DNA from: Nigerium massiliense | Lineage (GTDB): Bacteria > Actinomycetota > Actinomycetes > Propionibacteriales > Propionibacteriaceae | Direction: 5' to 3' | NCBI RefSeq assembly: GCF_000826085.1 | Contig: NZ_CCYM01000003.1 | Coordinates: 310,001-374,000 of the forward strand | DNA: 64,000 bases | In this document: positions 8,528 to 18,142 of the stretch, one piece after another | Layout: every line of letters begins with the position of its first letter | Numbering within the stretch: the first letter of the stretch is position 1 | Translations under genes and position numbers: made by a program | Notes under the pieces: generated by a model | What the model saw: the letters and a program-made list of their open reading frames with translations, nothing else | The model's database searches: none | Told to the model about the DNA's origin: nothing

Positions 8528-9310
8528 ATGACCGTGCGCGTCATCGCCGTCGACATGGACGGCACGTTCCTACGCTCCGACATGACCTATGACCGCGAGC
8601 GCTTCGTCCGCCTCCGCGAGCGCATGCGCGCCGCAGACATCCGCTTCGTCGTCGCGAGCGGCAACCAGTACTGGCAGTTGGCGTCCTTCTTCGATGGCGG
8701 CCTGGTGGACGCCTTCGTCAGCGAGAACGGCCACTTCGTCTACGAGGACGGCGAGCGCCTCTATTCCGCAGAGCAGTCTCCCGACGCTGTGCGCAGCATG
8801 ATTCGCCTGCTGGAGGATGGCGGCTGGCCGTACCTGGTGAGCGGACCCGAAGGTGCCTTGATGCGCTCGGACGTCAGCGCGGAGGGGTGGTCCTGGGCGA
8901 GCCAGTACTTCCACCGGCTGACCCGGGTGGCTGACCCGAGGGAGCATGCGGACGAGGTCGTCCGGGCGAGCTTCCTGGCGCACGATCCGGTCGCGGCGGC
9001 CGAGTCGGTCGGTCAGGCACTCGGCGGCAGCATGGACGCCGTGGCCTCCGGCCCCGAGGACGTCGACCTCAACGTTCCCGGGAACAACAAGGCTGTCGGA
9101 CTGGGTCACGTGCTGGAGCGGTGGGGGGTCGATGCGGCCGACGTCGTCGCGTTCGGCGACAACCACAACGATCTGGAAATGCTCGGCGTCGCGGGGCTCT
9201 CGATCGCGATGGGGAACGCGCGCCCTCGCGTGCAGGAGGCAGCCGACCGGCTGGCCCCGTCCCATGACGAGGATGGCGTCTTGGTCGTGCTCGAGGAGTT
9301 GCTGTCCTGA
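8528..9310 (+). CDS. HAD-superfamily (Cof-type) sugar-phosphate phosphatase
   Basis: The protein has 260 residues. Motif I is VDMDGTFL (residues 8-15), motif II VVASGN (about 40), then a C2-type cap, Lys in PGNNKAVGL and motif IV GDNHNDLEML. This is the full Cof/YbjI architecture of Mg2+-dependent phosphatases that act on sugar phosphates or flavin precursors; the substrate cannot be told from sequence. The ATG at 8528 follows GGGAGG with 5 bases spacing. It stands alone between TVP38 and the DJ-1 gene. Confidence 0.9.
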   Translation: MTVRVIAVDMDGTFLRSDMTYDRERFVRLRERMRAADIRFVVASGNQYWQLASFFDGGLVDAFVSENGHFVYEDGERLYSAEQSPDAVRSMIRLLEDGGWPYLVSGPEGALMRSDVSAEGWSWASQYFHRLTRVADPREHADEVVRASFLAHDPVAAAESVGQALGGSMDAVASGPEDVDLNVPGNNKAVGLGHVLERWGVDAADVVAFGDNHNDLEMLGVAGLSIAMGNARPRVQEAADRLAPSHDEDGVLVVLEELLS

Positions 9311-9420
9311 CCGGCAGCCCGCGGTCCTCACTCGGAGAGGTGTGCCGATAATCGGTCACTCTTACTACAATCGGACCCGACGGGCGCGTTTCTCGATGCC
9401 GCCCGCGGAAGGAGACATGC

Positions 9421-9954
9421 ATGGCCGAGAAGAAGATTCTGATCGTGTCGACCGACTTCGGCACCGAGCGCGACGAACTGACGGTTCCGCTGCGCAAGCT
9501 CAAGGACTTGGGCCACCAGGTGAGTGTCGCGACGCCGTCCGGAGAGGACGTCCAGACGTTCGTGGGTGATCGCGACCGTGACGAGGTCGTCCCCACGGAC
9601 CTGAAGCTTGCCGACGCCAGCGGCCCCTACGACGTGATCGTGCTGCCCGGCGGCACCCTGAACGCCGACGCCGGCCGCATGGACGAGGGGATCCGGGCCA
9701 TCGTGAAGGAACAGGCCGGCGCCGGTCGGCCCGTGGCCGCCATCTGCCACGCGCCGTGGGTCCTCGTCGATACCGAGTTGGCCAGCGGCAAGAACCTGAC
9801 GTCCTACACGTCGGTTCGCCCTGACCTGCAGAACGCCGGCGCGACGTGGCACGACCAGTCCGTCGTGACGTGCGACGCGAACGGCTGGACGCTGATCACC
9901 TCGCGCAATCCCGACGACCTCGACGACTTCGTCGGGGCCATCGACGCCTTGTGA
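9421..9954 (+). CDS. DJ-1/PfpI-family protein
   Basis: The 177-residue product has the flavodoxin-like DJ-1/PfpI fold: KKILIVSTDFGTERDEL at the N-terminus, VIVLPGGTLNADAGR, and the nucleophile elbow AAICHAPWVL with Cys109 next to His110. Family members act as glyoxalases/deglycases, chaperones or peptidases under stress. Here the YhbO/general-stress subgroup is the closest fit. GGAAGGAGA precedes the ATG. A hairpin terminator at 9976-10011 ends a single-gene transcript. Confidence 0.9.
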   Translation: MAEKKILIVSTDFGTERDELTVPLRKLKDLGHQVSVATPSGEDVQTFVGDRDRDEVVPTDLKLADASGPYDVIVLPGGTLNADAGRMDEGIRAIVKEQAGAGRPVAAICHAPWVLVDTELASGKNLTSYTSVRPDLQNAGATWHDQSVVTCDANGWTLITSRNPDDLDDFVGAIDAL

Positions 9955-9975
9955 CATTCCCCGCACCAGATATCA

Positions 9976-10011
9976 GCGATGCCCCCCGCGCATTAGGCGC
10001 GGGGGCATCGC
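9976..10011 (+). terminator. Hairpin terminator after DJ-1 gene
   Basis: GCGATGCCCCCCGCGC (from 9976) pairs with GCGCGGGGGCATCGC (9997-10011) with one bulged C, around a short ATTAG loop, then CTTG. It lies 21 bases after the stop. Confidence 0.75.
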
Positions 10012-10207
10012 CTTGCTCGGTGCAAAGGGGACGGGACGGTGGCGGCCGTCCGAGGGCCGACACCATGCCCCTTAGCAATCACCGCGAGATCGCACTGCTT
10101 TCGTCGCCGGGCGATTGATGACCGTCCTCCTACTTTCGTACCAGGACCGCGAAGCGGACGGGACTAAAGAATGAATTCCGGGCACTTTTGGACCAAGTTT
10201 CGGAGGC

Positions 10208-11672
10208 CTACTTCTTTTGGGCAGGAATCGCGATCGCGAGCACGTCGCCGGGATTCCAAAGGCCGTTGGTCCGCTGCACCGAAGCCGCCAACCGCACGAT
10301 CGTCTCCGTCGGGCCGCACTGCACCTGCACCGTGAGTGGCGTGGGGGCCTGGCCGGCCTTGAGTTCCTCGCGGACGACGCCGTTCACGAGGAGCCGCTGC
10401 GCGTGGGTGGCGTTCAGCGGGAGCGTCGCGGTCACCTTGCCGGCCGTGCAGTTCGTCGCGGCGCTCACCGCGAGGGACGGCAGCGGCGGGCAGTCGACGG
10501 TGAGGCGCTCCCCGAACGGAGTGACGGGGCCGCCGGTCGCCTGCCAGGTGGTCGTGACGACGTGCGTGTCGGACACAGGCACCGTGCGCGAGCCGCACGC
10601 GCCGGGGGCGGCCGCATGCTGCTCACCGCGGTGAACCGCGCCACCACCGAGTCGTTGTCGCGGACGGCGTACGTGATGGGCTCCGACGAGGTGTTGCAGG
10701 CGCGGACGGTCACCGGCGGAACGCCCACGCACTCGGTGGAGCAGGTGTAGCTGACCGTGGGGGCGTTGAGCTGCGCCTGGTAGCTGGCGGTGCCCACCAC
10801 CTGCGCCTTGGGGGCGAAGCTGATCAGGCGCTGCTAGCCGGCCCGCGGCCGGGTCATCATGAGTGCGGGGGACGCCACGGTCGCCGTGGCTCGGAAAGAC
10901 ACGGAAGCCGGCGTGTTATGTCTGGTGAAAGAGACCTTGACCGCGCCAGCCGCACTGGAATTGACCGTGGCGCTGGCGAGGCGCGGCGACGTGGCGCTCA
11001 GGCTCACCGGCGCGGCGACGATCCTGCCGGTTGCCGGTCGGACGGTCACGCTGAGGGATCCGGCGACCCCCGGCAGAGCGGCCTTCGTCACGGATAGCTG
11101 GACCCGGTACGGGCCGGCCATGGTCGCGGAGTCGGTCACCATGGTGCGGGCGCGGGCGATCACCGTCGCGGGCAGCCCGCTCTTGGCGTCCAGGCCGCGC
11201 TTCACGGCTGCGCTGTTCGGGTCGTCGATGTGGAGCGCCGCCAGCCGGACGGCGGCCGCCTGAGCCTTGTTCTTCGTGTCGCCCCAGGTCGACACGATGT
11301 AGGACAGCCGACGGGTCTAGGCCTGCGTGAGCTTCGCAGGCGCGGTCTCGGTGAACCACGGCATGGTGGCCACGTTGAGGCCGGGGCCGATGCAGTACGC
11401 GAGTCGCCCGGCGTTGATCCATTGGCCGAACCAGGTGCCGTTGGCCGTACGGATGCCGGCGCCTTCCCGGATGGCGTCCGTGCCGCGGATCACGGCGACG
11501 TGGTCGACCGCGTCGTCGGTTGCGCTGACGGCGGCGGAAACGGTGCGGGGGCCGCCCCGCCGAGGGGCGCGGCGGTGGCCAGAGTGGTGACCGGAATCGT
11601 CAGCGCCAAAAAGGCGCCGAAGATCATGCCGAGCACAGGCCGAGGCAATGTGGCGGTGTTGTTGCCGAACAT
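10208..11672 (-). pseudogene. Secreted surface protein with multiple lesions
   Basis: An ATG at 11672 with GAAGGGA upstream starts a clear signal peptide (PVLGMIFGAFLALTIPVTTLATAAP). The frame is then lost near 11555 in a G/C run. The mature part continues in another frame with ATDDAVDHVAVIRGTDAIRE, NAGRLAYCIGPGLN and the TAG at 11317, after which the same frame resumes (RRLSYIVSTWGDTKNKAQ). A second in-frame TAG stands at 10834, a further frameshift near 10610-10640, and the end is QKK-TAG at 10208. The later parts are Thr/Ser/Val-rich beta modules like Ig-type repeats. A Cys followed by a helix with QAAAVRLAAL recalls thioester-domain adhesins, but I cannot prove it. At least four lesions make function unlikely. 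Confidence 0.75.
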
Positions 11673-11903
11673 GGTGAGATTCCCTTCCTAGGGCGTCATT
11701 TGTTTGAACCATGGCGCCGGGGGAACCCATATCTTCGGCAACTGCTCTGAATGGGGGGAGGGACGGTGCTTCGGTTAAGAGGGATCTAGCATCACAATCC
11801 GGCAACTATGCAAATTGGCTTCTGCCACTGTTTCGATGAAGATATTGTTCACGATTTCGCTTATCACATCGTTATGCTATGACGTCTTATGGCGCACGGC
11901 GGG

Positions 11904-13388
11904 TCAGCGGAAATCGGCGCCGAGGCGTCCGTAGCGGGCGAGCAATTGGGGCAATTCGTAGTGCATCTCCTCGTACACCTGGCGCGCATCGTCGGAGACC
12001 GTCAAGCGGACCTCCTCGGAGTCGCCGCGCAGCAGCTCGTAGCCGTCCTGCAGCGAGGGCGCGACGCCCAGGGCGTACACGCCCACAATCGCCGCGCCCA
12101 GCCCGGAGCCCTCGGCGGCGCCGGTCACGACGAGGGGACGGTTCAGGACGCCCGCGGCGATCTCGCGCCACACCGGCGAGCGGAACACGCCGCCGGTGGC
12201 CCGGATCTCCTCGACGCGGTTGATCATCCGCACCCGGCGCAGGATCGTCCACAGCTGGAACGACACCCCCTCGATGCCGGCGCGGATGAAGTGGTCGGGC
12301 GTATGCGCCTGGCGCACGTGCAGGAAGGCCCCCCGGATCTCCGAATCCCACAGCGAGGCGCGCTCGGAGACGAGGTAGGGGATCATCCGCAGGCCGTCCG
12401 CGCCCGGAGGGATCGCCTCGGCGCGGCGGCACGCCTCGGCGTCGTCGCAACCCGGCGCGTACGTCTCGGTGAGCCAGCGTTGGACGAGTCCGCCGTTGCT
12501 GACCGCGCCGCCGGACACCCAGACGTCCTTGGTCAGGGCGTAGCAGAACAGCCCGGAGACGACCGCGGGGGCGCGCAGCACCATTCGAACCGCCCCGCTG
12601 GTGCCGATCGACAAGCTGGCCTTGCCCGGTTCCATCGCGCCGGTGCCCAGGTTGCCGAGCGGGCCGTCGCCGGCGCCGAGCACGACGGGCAGTCCCGCGC
12701 TGAGCCCGAGGATGCCCGCCGCGCGCTCGCCCAGCGGCAGCGTGTCGGTGGTGTCGTGGATCTCGGGCAACTGCTCCGGCCGGACCCCGGTGATCTCCAT
12801 CGCCTCGGGGTTCCAGGCCTGCTCCTCCATGTCGAGCATGCCGCTGCTCGACGCCGTGGACAGCTCCGTGGCCACCTGGCCGGTCAGCACCACGAGGATC
12901 CAGTCCTTCAGCCCCACCCAGTAGCGGGTGCCGGACACGGTCCGCGGGCTGGTGTCGGCGAACCACTTGAGCTTGACCAGCGGCGACATCGGGTGGGTCG
13001 GCGTCCCGCTCGTGTAGTACAGGCGCGGTCCGGTGGAGTGCTGGTTCAGCTCGTTGGCCTGCTCCCACGCTCGCGAGTCCGCCCACGTGAGCAATTGGGT
13101 GACGGGCCGGAGGTCCTCGCCGAGACCGATCAGGCCGTGCATGGCGGTGCTGATCGAGATGCCGACGACGCGCTGCGGGTCGATCTGGCTGACCGCGTCG
13201 CGGGTCGCCTCGAGGACGCCGAGAGCGATGGTGTCCGGGTCTTGCACGTGCCAGCCCGGTTGGGGGTTGAGGAGGGGATACTCCCGTGATTCGGTCAGCC
13301 GCACGGTGCCGTCGAAGGAGAAGAGGGACGCCTTCGCAGCCGTGGTGCCGACGTCCAGGCCGATGATGATGTCTCCGGATGCGGTCAT
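11904..13388 (-). CDS. FGGY-family carbohydrate kinase (gluconokinase/xylulokinase-like)
   Basis: The protein has 494 residues, the normal FGGY length. The phosphate-binding start is IGLDVGTTAAKASLFS (residues 9-24). The substrate segment includes GISISTAMHGLIG and TWADSRA, and the second-domain ATP-binding part includes LSIGTSGAVR, SGGAVSNGG and RATGGVFRSPVWREI. It phosphorylates a sugar or polyol; gluconate is the best guess from overall similarity. Upstream on the same strand lies an SSS symporter, so uptake plus phosphorylation of one compound is plausible. A terminator sits between the two, so expression may be separate. Confidence 0.85.
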   Translation of the reverse strand: MTASGDIIIGLDVGTTAAKASLFSFDGTVRLTESREYPLLNPQPGWHVQDPDTIALGVLEATRDAVSQIDPQRVVGISISTAMHGLIGLGEDLRPVTQLLTWADSRAWEQANELNQHSTGPRLYYTSGTPTHPMSPLVKLKWFADTSPRTVSGTRYWVGLKDWILVVLTGQVATELSTASSSGMLDMEEQAWNPEAMEITGVRPEQLPEIHDTTDTLPLGERAAGILGLSAGLPVVLGAGDGPLGNLGTGAMEPGKASLSIGTSGAVRMVLRAPAVVSGLFCYALTKDVWVSGGAVSNGGLVQRWLTETYAPGCDDAEACRRAEAIPPGADGLRMIPYLVSERASLWDSEIRGAFLHVRQAHTPDHFIRAGIEGVSFQLWTILRRVRMINRVEEIRATGGVFRSPVWREIAAGVLNRPLVVTGAAEGSGLGAAIVGVYALGVAPSLQDGYELLRGDSEEVRLTVSDDARQVYEEMHYELPQLLARYGRLGADFR

Positions 13389-13532
13389 GGCTTCATTCCA
13401 CCCGTTTCGCGAGGGTCCGGGAAGCCCGGTTGCCGGATTGGTGCCGACCTGGGCGGGGAACGCGGGTCGCGACGGTGGGCGCAGGGGGTGTGTGTGGTGC
13501 CCGCGACGAGCTCGTTCGTGAGCAGACGACGA

Positions 13533-13566
13533 ACGGCCCCGCGCCAGATAAGTGGCGCGGGGCCGT
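13533..13566 (-). terminator. Hairpin terminator between symporter and FGGY kinase
   Basis: ACGGCCCCGCGCCA (13533-13546) pairs perfectly with 13553-13566 around a six-base loop. It lies about 100 bases past the symporter stop on the minus strand, so it probably ends or attenuates that transcript before the kinase gene. Confidence 0.7.
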
Positions 13567-13665
13567 CGGTGACCGACGGGCCAACCGGGGGGCCGGAGCT
13601 GGTGGCGTCGGGGGCCCGGTGACGGCGAGCGGGACGGTCGCGAAGGCGGGCGCGTCCCGCTCCGC

Positions 13666-15210
13666 TCAGCCCTTGAGCGTGGCGGGGGCCGGCTCGGGGG
13701 CGTCCGGGGCGTCGACGTGATCCAGCATGTCGTCCACGGCCGGGGGGACGGCCTTGCCGGCCGACTTGTTCACGTAGTTGCCGATGATGAACAGCAGGCA
13801 GGTGACCAACAGCGGCAGGCCGGTGCGGATGTCGGACATCAGCGGCGCCTTCGGGAACAGCTGGGTGATCGCGAACGCCACCACGCCGCCGGCGATGCTG
13901 ATGAGGGTCCACGTGCCGTCCGTGTGCCGGAACCGCTTGAACAGGCCGAGGATCAGCGGGCCGCCCGTGACGCCCACCAGCGCGTTGAACCAGGTGAGGA
14001 CCAGGCCGATGACGCCGCCGAACGCGGCGTTGTTCGCGCCGACGATCATCGTGACGACGGTGAACGTGACCGTGATGATGCGCGCCCACATCAGCGACTC
14101 GCGGCCCGAGTCGATCATGGCGCGCCACTTGCGGGACAGCACCGGCAGGATGTCGCGCTGCGTGACCGCGGCCAGCGCGTTGATGTCGGAGACCGTCATG
14201 CCCATCGTCGCGGCGAACATCGCCGCCAACACCAGGCCGACGAGGCCGTGGGGCAGGTAGGTCATCGTCAGGGTCGGGTAGAGGTTGGCGTCCGGCTTGT
14301 CCATGCCCGGGAAGATGAGGCGTCCGGCCCACATCGGGGCGAAGATCAGCAGCGGCCACACGAAGTACAGCGCGGACGACAGCAGCTCGGCCTTGCGCGC
14401 CTCGCGTCCGTTCGACGTCGCGATGAAGCGGGCGGCGAGGTTCCAGTTGCCGCCGTTGTACTCGAACGTCTTCACGAACAGGTAGAGCAGGCACCACAGC
14501 ATCGTGTAGTCGCCGTTGAACGGCGCCGAGAAGTTCGGCTGGACGCGGTCGAGCGCACCCCACATGGTGACGTAGTTGAGGCCGCGCTCGCCGAGGGCGA
14601 AGCCGACGCCGACCGCGATGAAGATGCCGGCCAGCAGCTGGACGGCGAACTGGACGAAGTCGGTGAGCAGGTCGGCCCACAGGCCGCCGATCGTGATGTA
14701 GATCATCGAGACGAGGCCCGCCAGGATGATGCCCCAGAGCACGGGCACGGCGCCGCCGGAGAATCCGTTGACGAGGATGCCGATGGACGCCCACTTGGCG
14801 CCGATGTCCAGGAGCTTCATCAGGACGCCGAGCCAGGCGATGACCTGCTGGCTCGGCAGGCCGTAGCGCGTCTTGAGGTATTCGGTGGGCGACTGGATGC
14901 CGAGCTTTTGGCGCAGTCGGGGCCAGCGCGGGGCGAGCCAGAAGGCTCCGATGATGGTGGCCATGCCGATGACGAAGGCCCACCAGACGTAGATGGTGAA
15001 GCCCATGTTGTAGGCGATCGCCGCGTAGGCGACGAAGACGACGCCGGAGTGCCCGGAGACGTGGTGGGAGACGCCCGACAGCCACCAGGGCACCTTGCCG
15101 CCGCCGACGAAGAAGTCGGCCGAGTCGCTGCTCTTTCGCTTGCTGTAGAAACCGATGCCGACCATCAAGGCGAAGAAGAGGCCGACCACAATCCAGTCGA
15201 GTGTGTTCAT
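13666..15210 (-). CDS. Sodium:solute symporter (SSS family)
   Basis: The 514-residue protein has about 13-14 hydrophobic segments. The ATG at 15210 begins MNTLDWIVVGLFFALMVGIG, the usual first helix; the longer frame adds an Arg-rich non-membrane stretch and was rejected. The SSS core is seen as FFVGGGKVPWWLSGVS (about 33-48), SGVVFVAYA and QLLAGIFIAVGVG. It is closest to sugar/polyol symporters. Solutes are taken up with Na+; the downstream FGGY kinase suggests a sugar or sugar acid. Confidence 0.85.
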   Translation of the reverse strand: MNTLDWIVVGLFFALMVGIGFYSKRKSSDSADFFVGGGKVPWWLSGVSHHVSGHSGVVFVAYAAIAYNMGFTIYVWWAFVIGMATIIGAFWLAPRWPRLRQKLGIQSPTEYLKTRYGLPSQQVIAWLGVLMKLLDIGAKWASIGILVNGFSGGAVPVLWGIILAGLVSMIYITIGGLWADLLTDFVQFAVQLLAGIFIAVGVGFALGERGLNYVTMWGALDRVQPNFSAPFNGDYTMLWCLLYLFVKTFEYNGGNWNLAARFIATSNGREARKAELLSSALYFVWPLLIFAPMWAGRLIFPGMDKPDANLYPTLTMTYLPHGLVGLVLAAMFAATMGMTVSDINALAAVTQRDILPVLSRKWRAMIDSGRESLMWARIITVTFTVVTMIVGANNAAFGGVIGLVLTWFNALVGVTGGPLILGLFKRFRHTDGTWTLISIAGGVVAFAITQLFPKAPLMSDIRTGLPLLVTCLLFIIGNYVNKSAGKAVPPAVDDMLDHVDAPDAPEPAPATLKG

Positions 15211-15428
15211 GAGTGTCCGTCCAGGCCGAAGAAACGCGCCCGCTCCCTCGTCGGGGCGGCCGAGCGGTCGGGACGCATCCCGCCGCGGGCCGCACACTAG
15301 AACATCACGGATTGATCACCGGACGCGACGCGCGGTGCCGCCCCGGTTGCACGGAGTTGCCGCGGACACGCGCTCGCTGCCTTGCGTGGCGGTGGCGCTC
15401 GCCGTCCGGATCACCGGGCTGGACGGCG

Positions 15429-15950
15429 TCAGCGCGGCACCGCGTCGGGAACCGCCCGGTCGTCCAGCTGCAGCGTCAGAAAGGACAGGTCGAGCCACTC
15501 GCCGAACTTGGTGCCGACCTGCCGCAGCACGCCGGCGTCCACGAAACCGAGCTTGCGGTGCAGCGCCAGGGAACACGTGTTGCGTGCCTCGATCGCGGCC
15601 ACCATCACGTGCTTGCCCAGGGCGCGCGCCCGCGCGATGAGTTCGGTGGTCAGGAGCGTCCCGACCCCGCGGCCCTGGGCGCCGGGCCGGACGTAGACAG
15701 AGTGCTCGACGGTGTGCCGCTAGCCGTCGAAAGGCCGCCAGTCGCCGAACGTCGCGTAGCCGACCACGGCGCCGTCGTCCACGGCCACGAGCACGGGGTA
15801 CCCCTTCCGCTCGTGCTCGGCCAGCCAGGCGCGGCGGTTGTCCTCGTCGACAAGCCGGTCGTTCCAGATGGCTGAGGTCTCCCGGACGGCGTCGTTGTAG
15901 ATCGCGGTGATGGCCGCGACCGCCGAGTCGTCGGCGTCCGTGATGAGCAT
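15429..15950 (-). pseudogene. GNAT acetyltransferase (phosphinothricin-acetyltransferase-like) with in-frame TAG
   Basis: A single frame of 174 codons from ATG 15950 to TGA 15429 is interrupted by TAG at 15720-15722. Before it stand AAITAIYNDAVRETSAIW and VVGYATFGDWRPFDG; after it, in the same frame, RHTVEHSVYVRPGAQGRGVG with the acetyl-CoA loop (Q/RxxGxG), then LHRKLGFVDAGVL. In phosphinothricin N-acetyltransferase relatives the residue before RHTVEHSVYV is usually Tyr, so TAC to TAG is the likely change. Without readthrough the product loses the acetyl-CoA site. Confidence 0.85.
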
Positions 15951-16063
15951 GCGCGTCTCCTTGCTGCGGGTGCGAGCGTGAGACCAGCCCCGCGGGGCTT
16001 GAGTGCGTGGCCGGCGCTCGTACAGTAGCTTGGTCGTCGGACCCGCGCCCCCGAAGGAGCCTC

Positions 16064-16990
16064 ATGCCTCAGAACACCCCGTTGGCGATCGCTCTGGTCG
16101 TCATCGGATCGTTCTGCTTCGCGATGTCCGCCCACGTGCAGCACGGCGCTGTCGGCGGCCACCTGGAGGATCCCTCCCAACGCCAGGCCATGAACCTGCG
16201 CTCCCTGGCCCGGCTGCTGAGCGTGCCGCGCTGGTGGGCCGGGCTGGCCTTCATGGGGGCGTCCTTCCTGCTCCAGGTCGCGGCGCTGACCATGGCGCCG
16301 GTGTCCGTGGTGCAGCCGGTCGGGCTGCTCGCCTTCCCGTGGTCGGTGCTGCTGGCCGCCCGCGCGTCGAAGACGCCGGTGCGGGGCAAGATCAAGGTCG
16401 CCCTCGCCGTCACGATCGTCGCGACGCTGGCGTTCACCGTACTCACCGGCGTGTACGCCCAGTCGGGCCGCGGCCTGAAGGCCCGCGACATCGTGATCGG
16501 GGCGCTGGTGGTGTACGTGTTCGCCATCGCGTTCGCGGTGATGGGGACGCGGGGGCCCAAGCCGTGGCGCTGCCTGTTCTTCGCGTCCGGCGGCGCCCTC
16601 TTCTACGGGCTCGAGGCGGCGCTGGTGAAGGCGCTGATCGAGTACGCCCAAGAGCACGACTGGCTGCACGACCCGCTGATCTGGGGCATCGTGATCGCCC
16701 TGATCATCGGCAGCATCGCCGCGGGCGCGTTCGTCCAGCAGGGCTACGCGACGGGCCCCGCCGAGGTGGTCGTCGGCTCGATGACCGTGACGAGCCCCGT
16801 GGTCGCCGTGCTCTACGGCTTCCTGGTGCTGGGGGAGGCGCGCCACATGGGGGTGCTGCCGATCATCGGCATGATCGCGTTGGGCCTGTGCGCCATCGGC
16901 GGGGTCGTGACGCTCACGCGCGTCCACCCTGATTGGCAGCGCGCCACCGATGACAGTGGTCGAACGCCTGAAGAACCCGCCCGCAGCTGA
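16064..16990 (+). CDS. DMT-superfamily integral membrane protein (NIPA/EamA-like)
   Basis: The 308-residue protein has about nine hydrophobic segments. It starts at ATG 16064, preceded by GAAGGAG. Typical drug/metabolite-transporter features are MAPVSVVQPVGLLAFPWSVL and, in the second half, GPAEVVVGSMTVTSPVVAVL followed by LGEARH. Members export metabolites or carry Mg2+ (NIPA-like); the substrate is not predictable. It is a lone gene, convergent with the glycosyltransferase operon. Confidence 0.78.
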   Translation: MPQNTPLAIALVVIGSFCFAMSAHVQHGAVGGHLEDPSQRQAMNLRSLARLLSVPRWWAGLAFMGASFLLQVAALTMAPVSVVQPVGLLAFPWSVLLAARASKTPVRGKIKVALAVTIVATLAFTVLTGVYAQSGRGLKARDIVIGALVVYVFAIAFAVMGTRGPKPWRCLFFASGGALFYGLEAALVKALIEYAQEHDWLHDPLIWGIVIALIIGSIAAGAFVQQGYATGPAEVVVGSMTVTSPVVAVLYGFLVLGEARHMGVLPIIGMIALGLCAIGGVVTLTRVHPDWQRATDDSGRTPEEPARS

Positions 16991-17082
16991 ATTCTCCCCT
17001 CGCGGGTCAGAGCCCAGAAGACCGTCCACACGGGCCGGCCGGCGGTTGGGGGAGAGACCCCTGTGGGAACCGTACCGACGGG

Positions 17083-18123
17083 TCAGTTGAACCGGTACAG
17101 GCGCTGGGCGAGGCGATAGAGACCCAGCGACAGGCGGCGTCCGAGCTTGCCCGGGAAGTTGGCGCCCAGCGGCAGCATCGCGCGGCGCAGGCGGCGGTAC
17201 AGCGCGGGATCGGTCGAGCGGATGTGGTCCCACATCTTCCTGCGGTCGGCGAGCGCCTCGGCGTTGCCGGCCCGATCGGCCAGGATGGCGATGATCGAGC
17301 TCGCCGCGACGATCAGAGCGAGGAAGGCCTCCATGTAGCGCGCCAGGCGTGGGTTGCCGGCGTCCTGGGGGAGGCGGTGGGCCTCCACCATGATGCGCGT
17401 GATGCGCATCTGCTGGTCGAGGCGCGACACCATCACCGGCTCGTTGACCGACTGGTCGTCGCGCCCGATGAAGTAGCGGTACAGGTCGACGGGCAGGTAG
17501 TAGAGCGTCTTCACGTGCGGCAGCGGCACGTAGACGAAGATGTTGTCGACGTAGAACGTGTGCTCGGGCAGCCGCAGACCGCACTCGCGCAACAGCTCGG
17601 TGCGGTAGATCGCCGCGTGCATCAGGATGTTCTGCCCAGGGCCGAAGTGGCCCACCTCGTCCCAGCCGAGGATGCGGTTCTCCGGCAGCGCGCGCTGGTA
17701 GTTGATGACCCGCTGGGAGTTCGAGATTGTGTGCTCGTAGACGTAGTTCGCGACCACAAGGTCGACCTGCTGGTCGTTCGCGATGAAGCCGCGCAGGGTG
17801 TCGAGCATGGCGTGCAGGGCGTCGGCGTCGAGCCAGTCGTCGGAGTCGACGACCTTGAAGAACACGCCCGTCGCGGCGTCCAGGCCGGCGTTGACCGCAC
17901 CGCCGTGTCCGGCGTTCTCCTGCTGGATGGCCTTGATGATGGACGGGTGCCGAGCCGCCCACTCGTCGGCCTTGTCGCCGGTGTTGTCCTTCGTGGAGCC
18001 GTCGTTCACGATGATGATCTCGATGTCGTCACCCCCCACCAGGATCGACTCCACGCACTGATCCATGTAGGCCGCGGAGTTGTAGCAGGGGATGACGAAC
18101 GAGATCGTCTTGGGGTCGGTCAC
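17083..18123 (-). CDS. Family-2 glycosyltransferase
   Basis: The 346-residue protein has the GT-A fold start ISFVIPCYNSAAYMDQC, then IIIVNDGST, AGHGGAVNAGLDAATG and the metal/nucleotide motif VDSDDWLD (about 92-99). It lies 19 bases downstream of glf on the same strand. Together they suggest synthesis of a galactofuranose-containing glycan: Glf makes UDP-Galf and this enzyme may transfer it or another sugar. The C-terminus is basic with no clear membrane helix, so it probably works at the cytoplasmic membrane face. Confidence 0.83.
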   Translation of the reverse strand: MTDPKTISFVIPCYNSAAYMDQCVESILVGGDDIEIIIVNDGSTKDNTGDKADEWAARHPSIIKAIQQENAGHGGAVNAGLDAATGVFFKVVDSDDWLDADALHAMLDTLRGFIANDQQVDLVVANYVYEHTISNSQRVINYQRALPENRILGWDEVGHFGPGQNILMHAAIYRTELLRECGLRLPEHTFYVDNIFVYVPLPHVKTLYYLPVDLYRYFIGRDDQSVNEPVMVSRLDQQMRITRIMVEAHRLPQDAGNPRLARYMEAFLALIVAASSIIAILADRAGNAEALADRRKMWDHIRSTDPALYRRLRRAMLPLGANFPGKLGRRLSLGLYRLAQRLYRFN

Positions 18124-18142
18124 GGGAACTCCGGTCGTAGGG

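Noticed and set aside
13717..15300. 527-residue plus-strand frame
   Set aside because: It is antisense to the SSS symporter gene, with low-complexity Asp/Arg/Gln composition.
6565..15722. Recoding of TAG as an amino acid such as pyrrolysine
   Set aside because: TAG ends several normal genes in the same window and no tRNA or pyl-like gene is seen. Mutation or base-call error is simpler.
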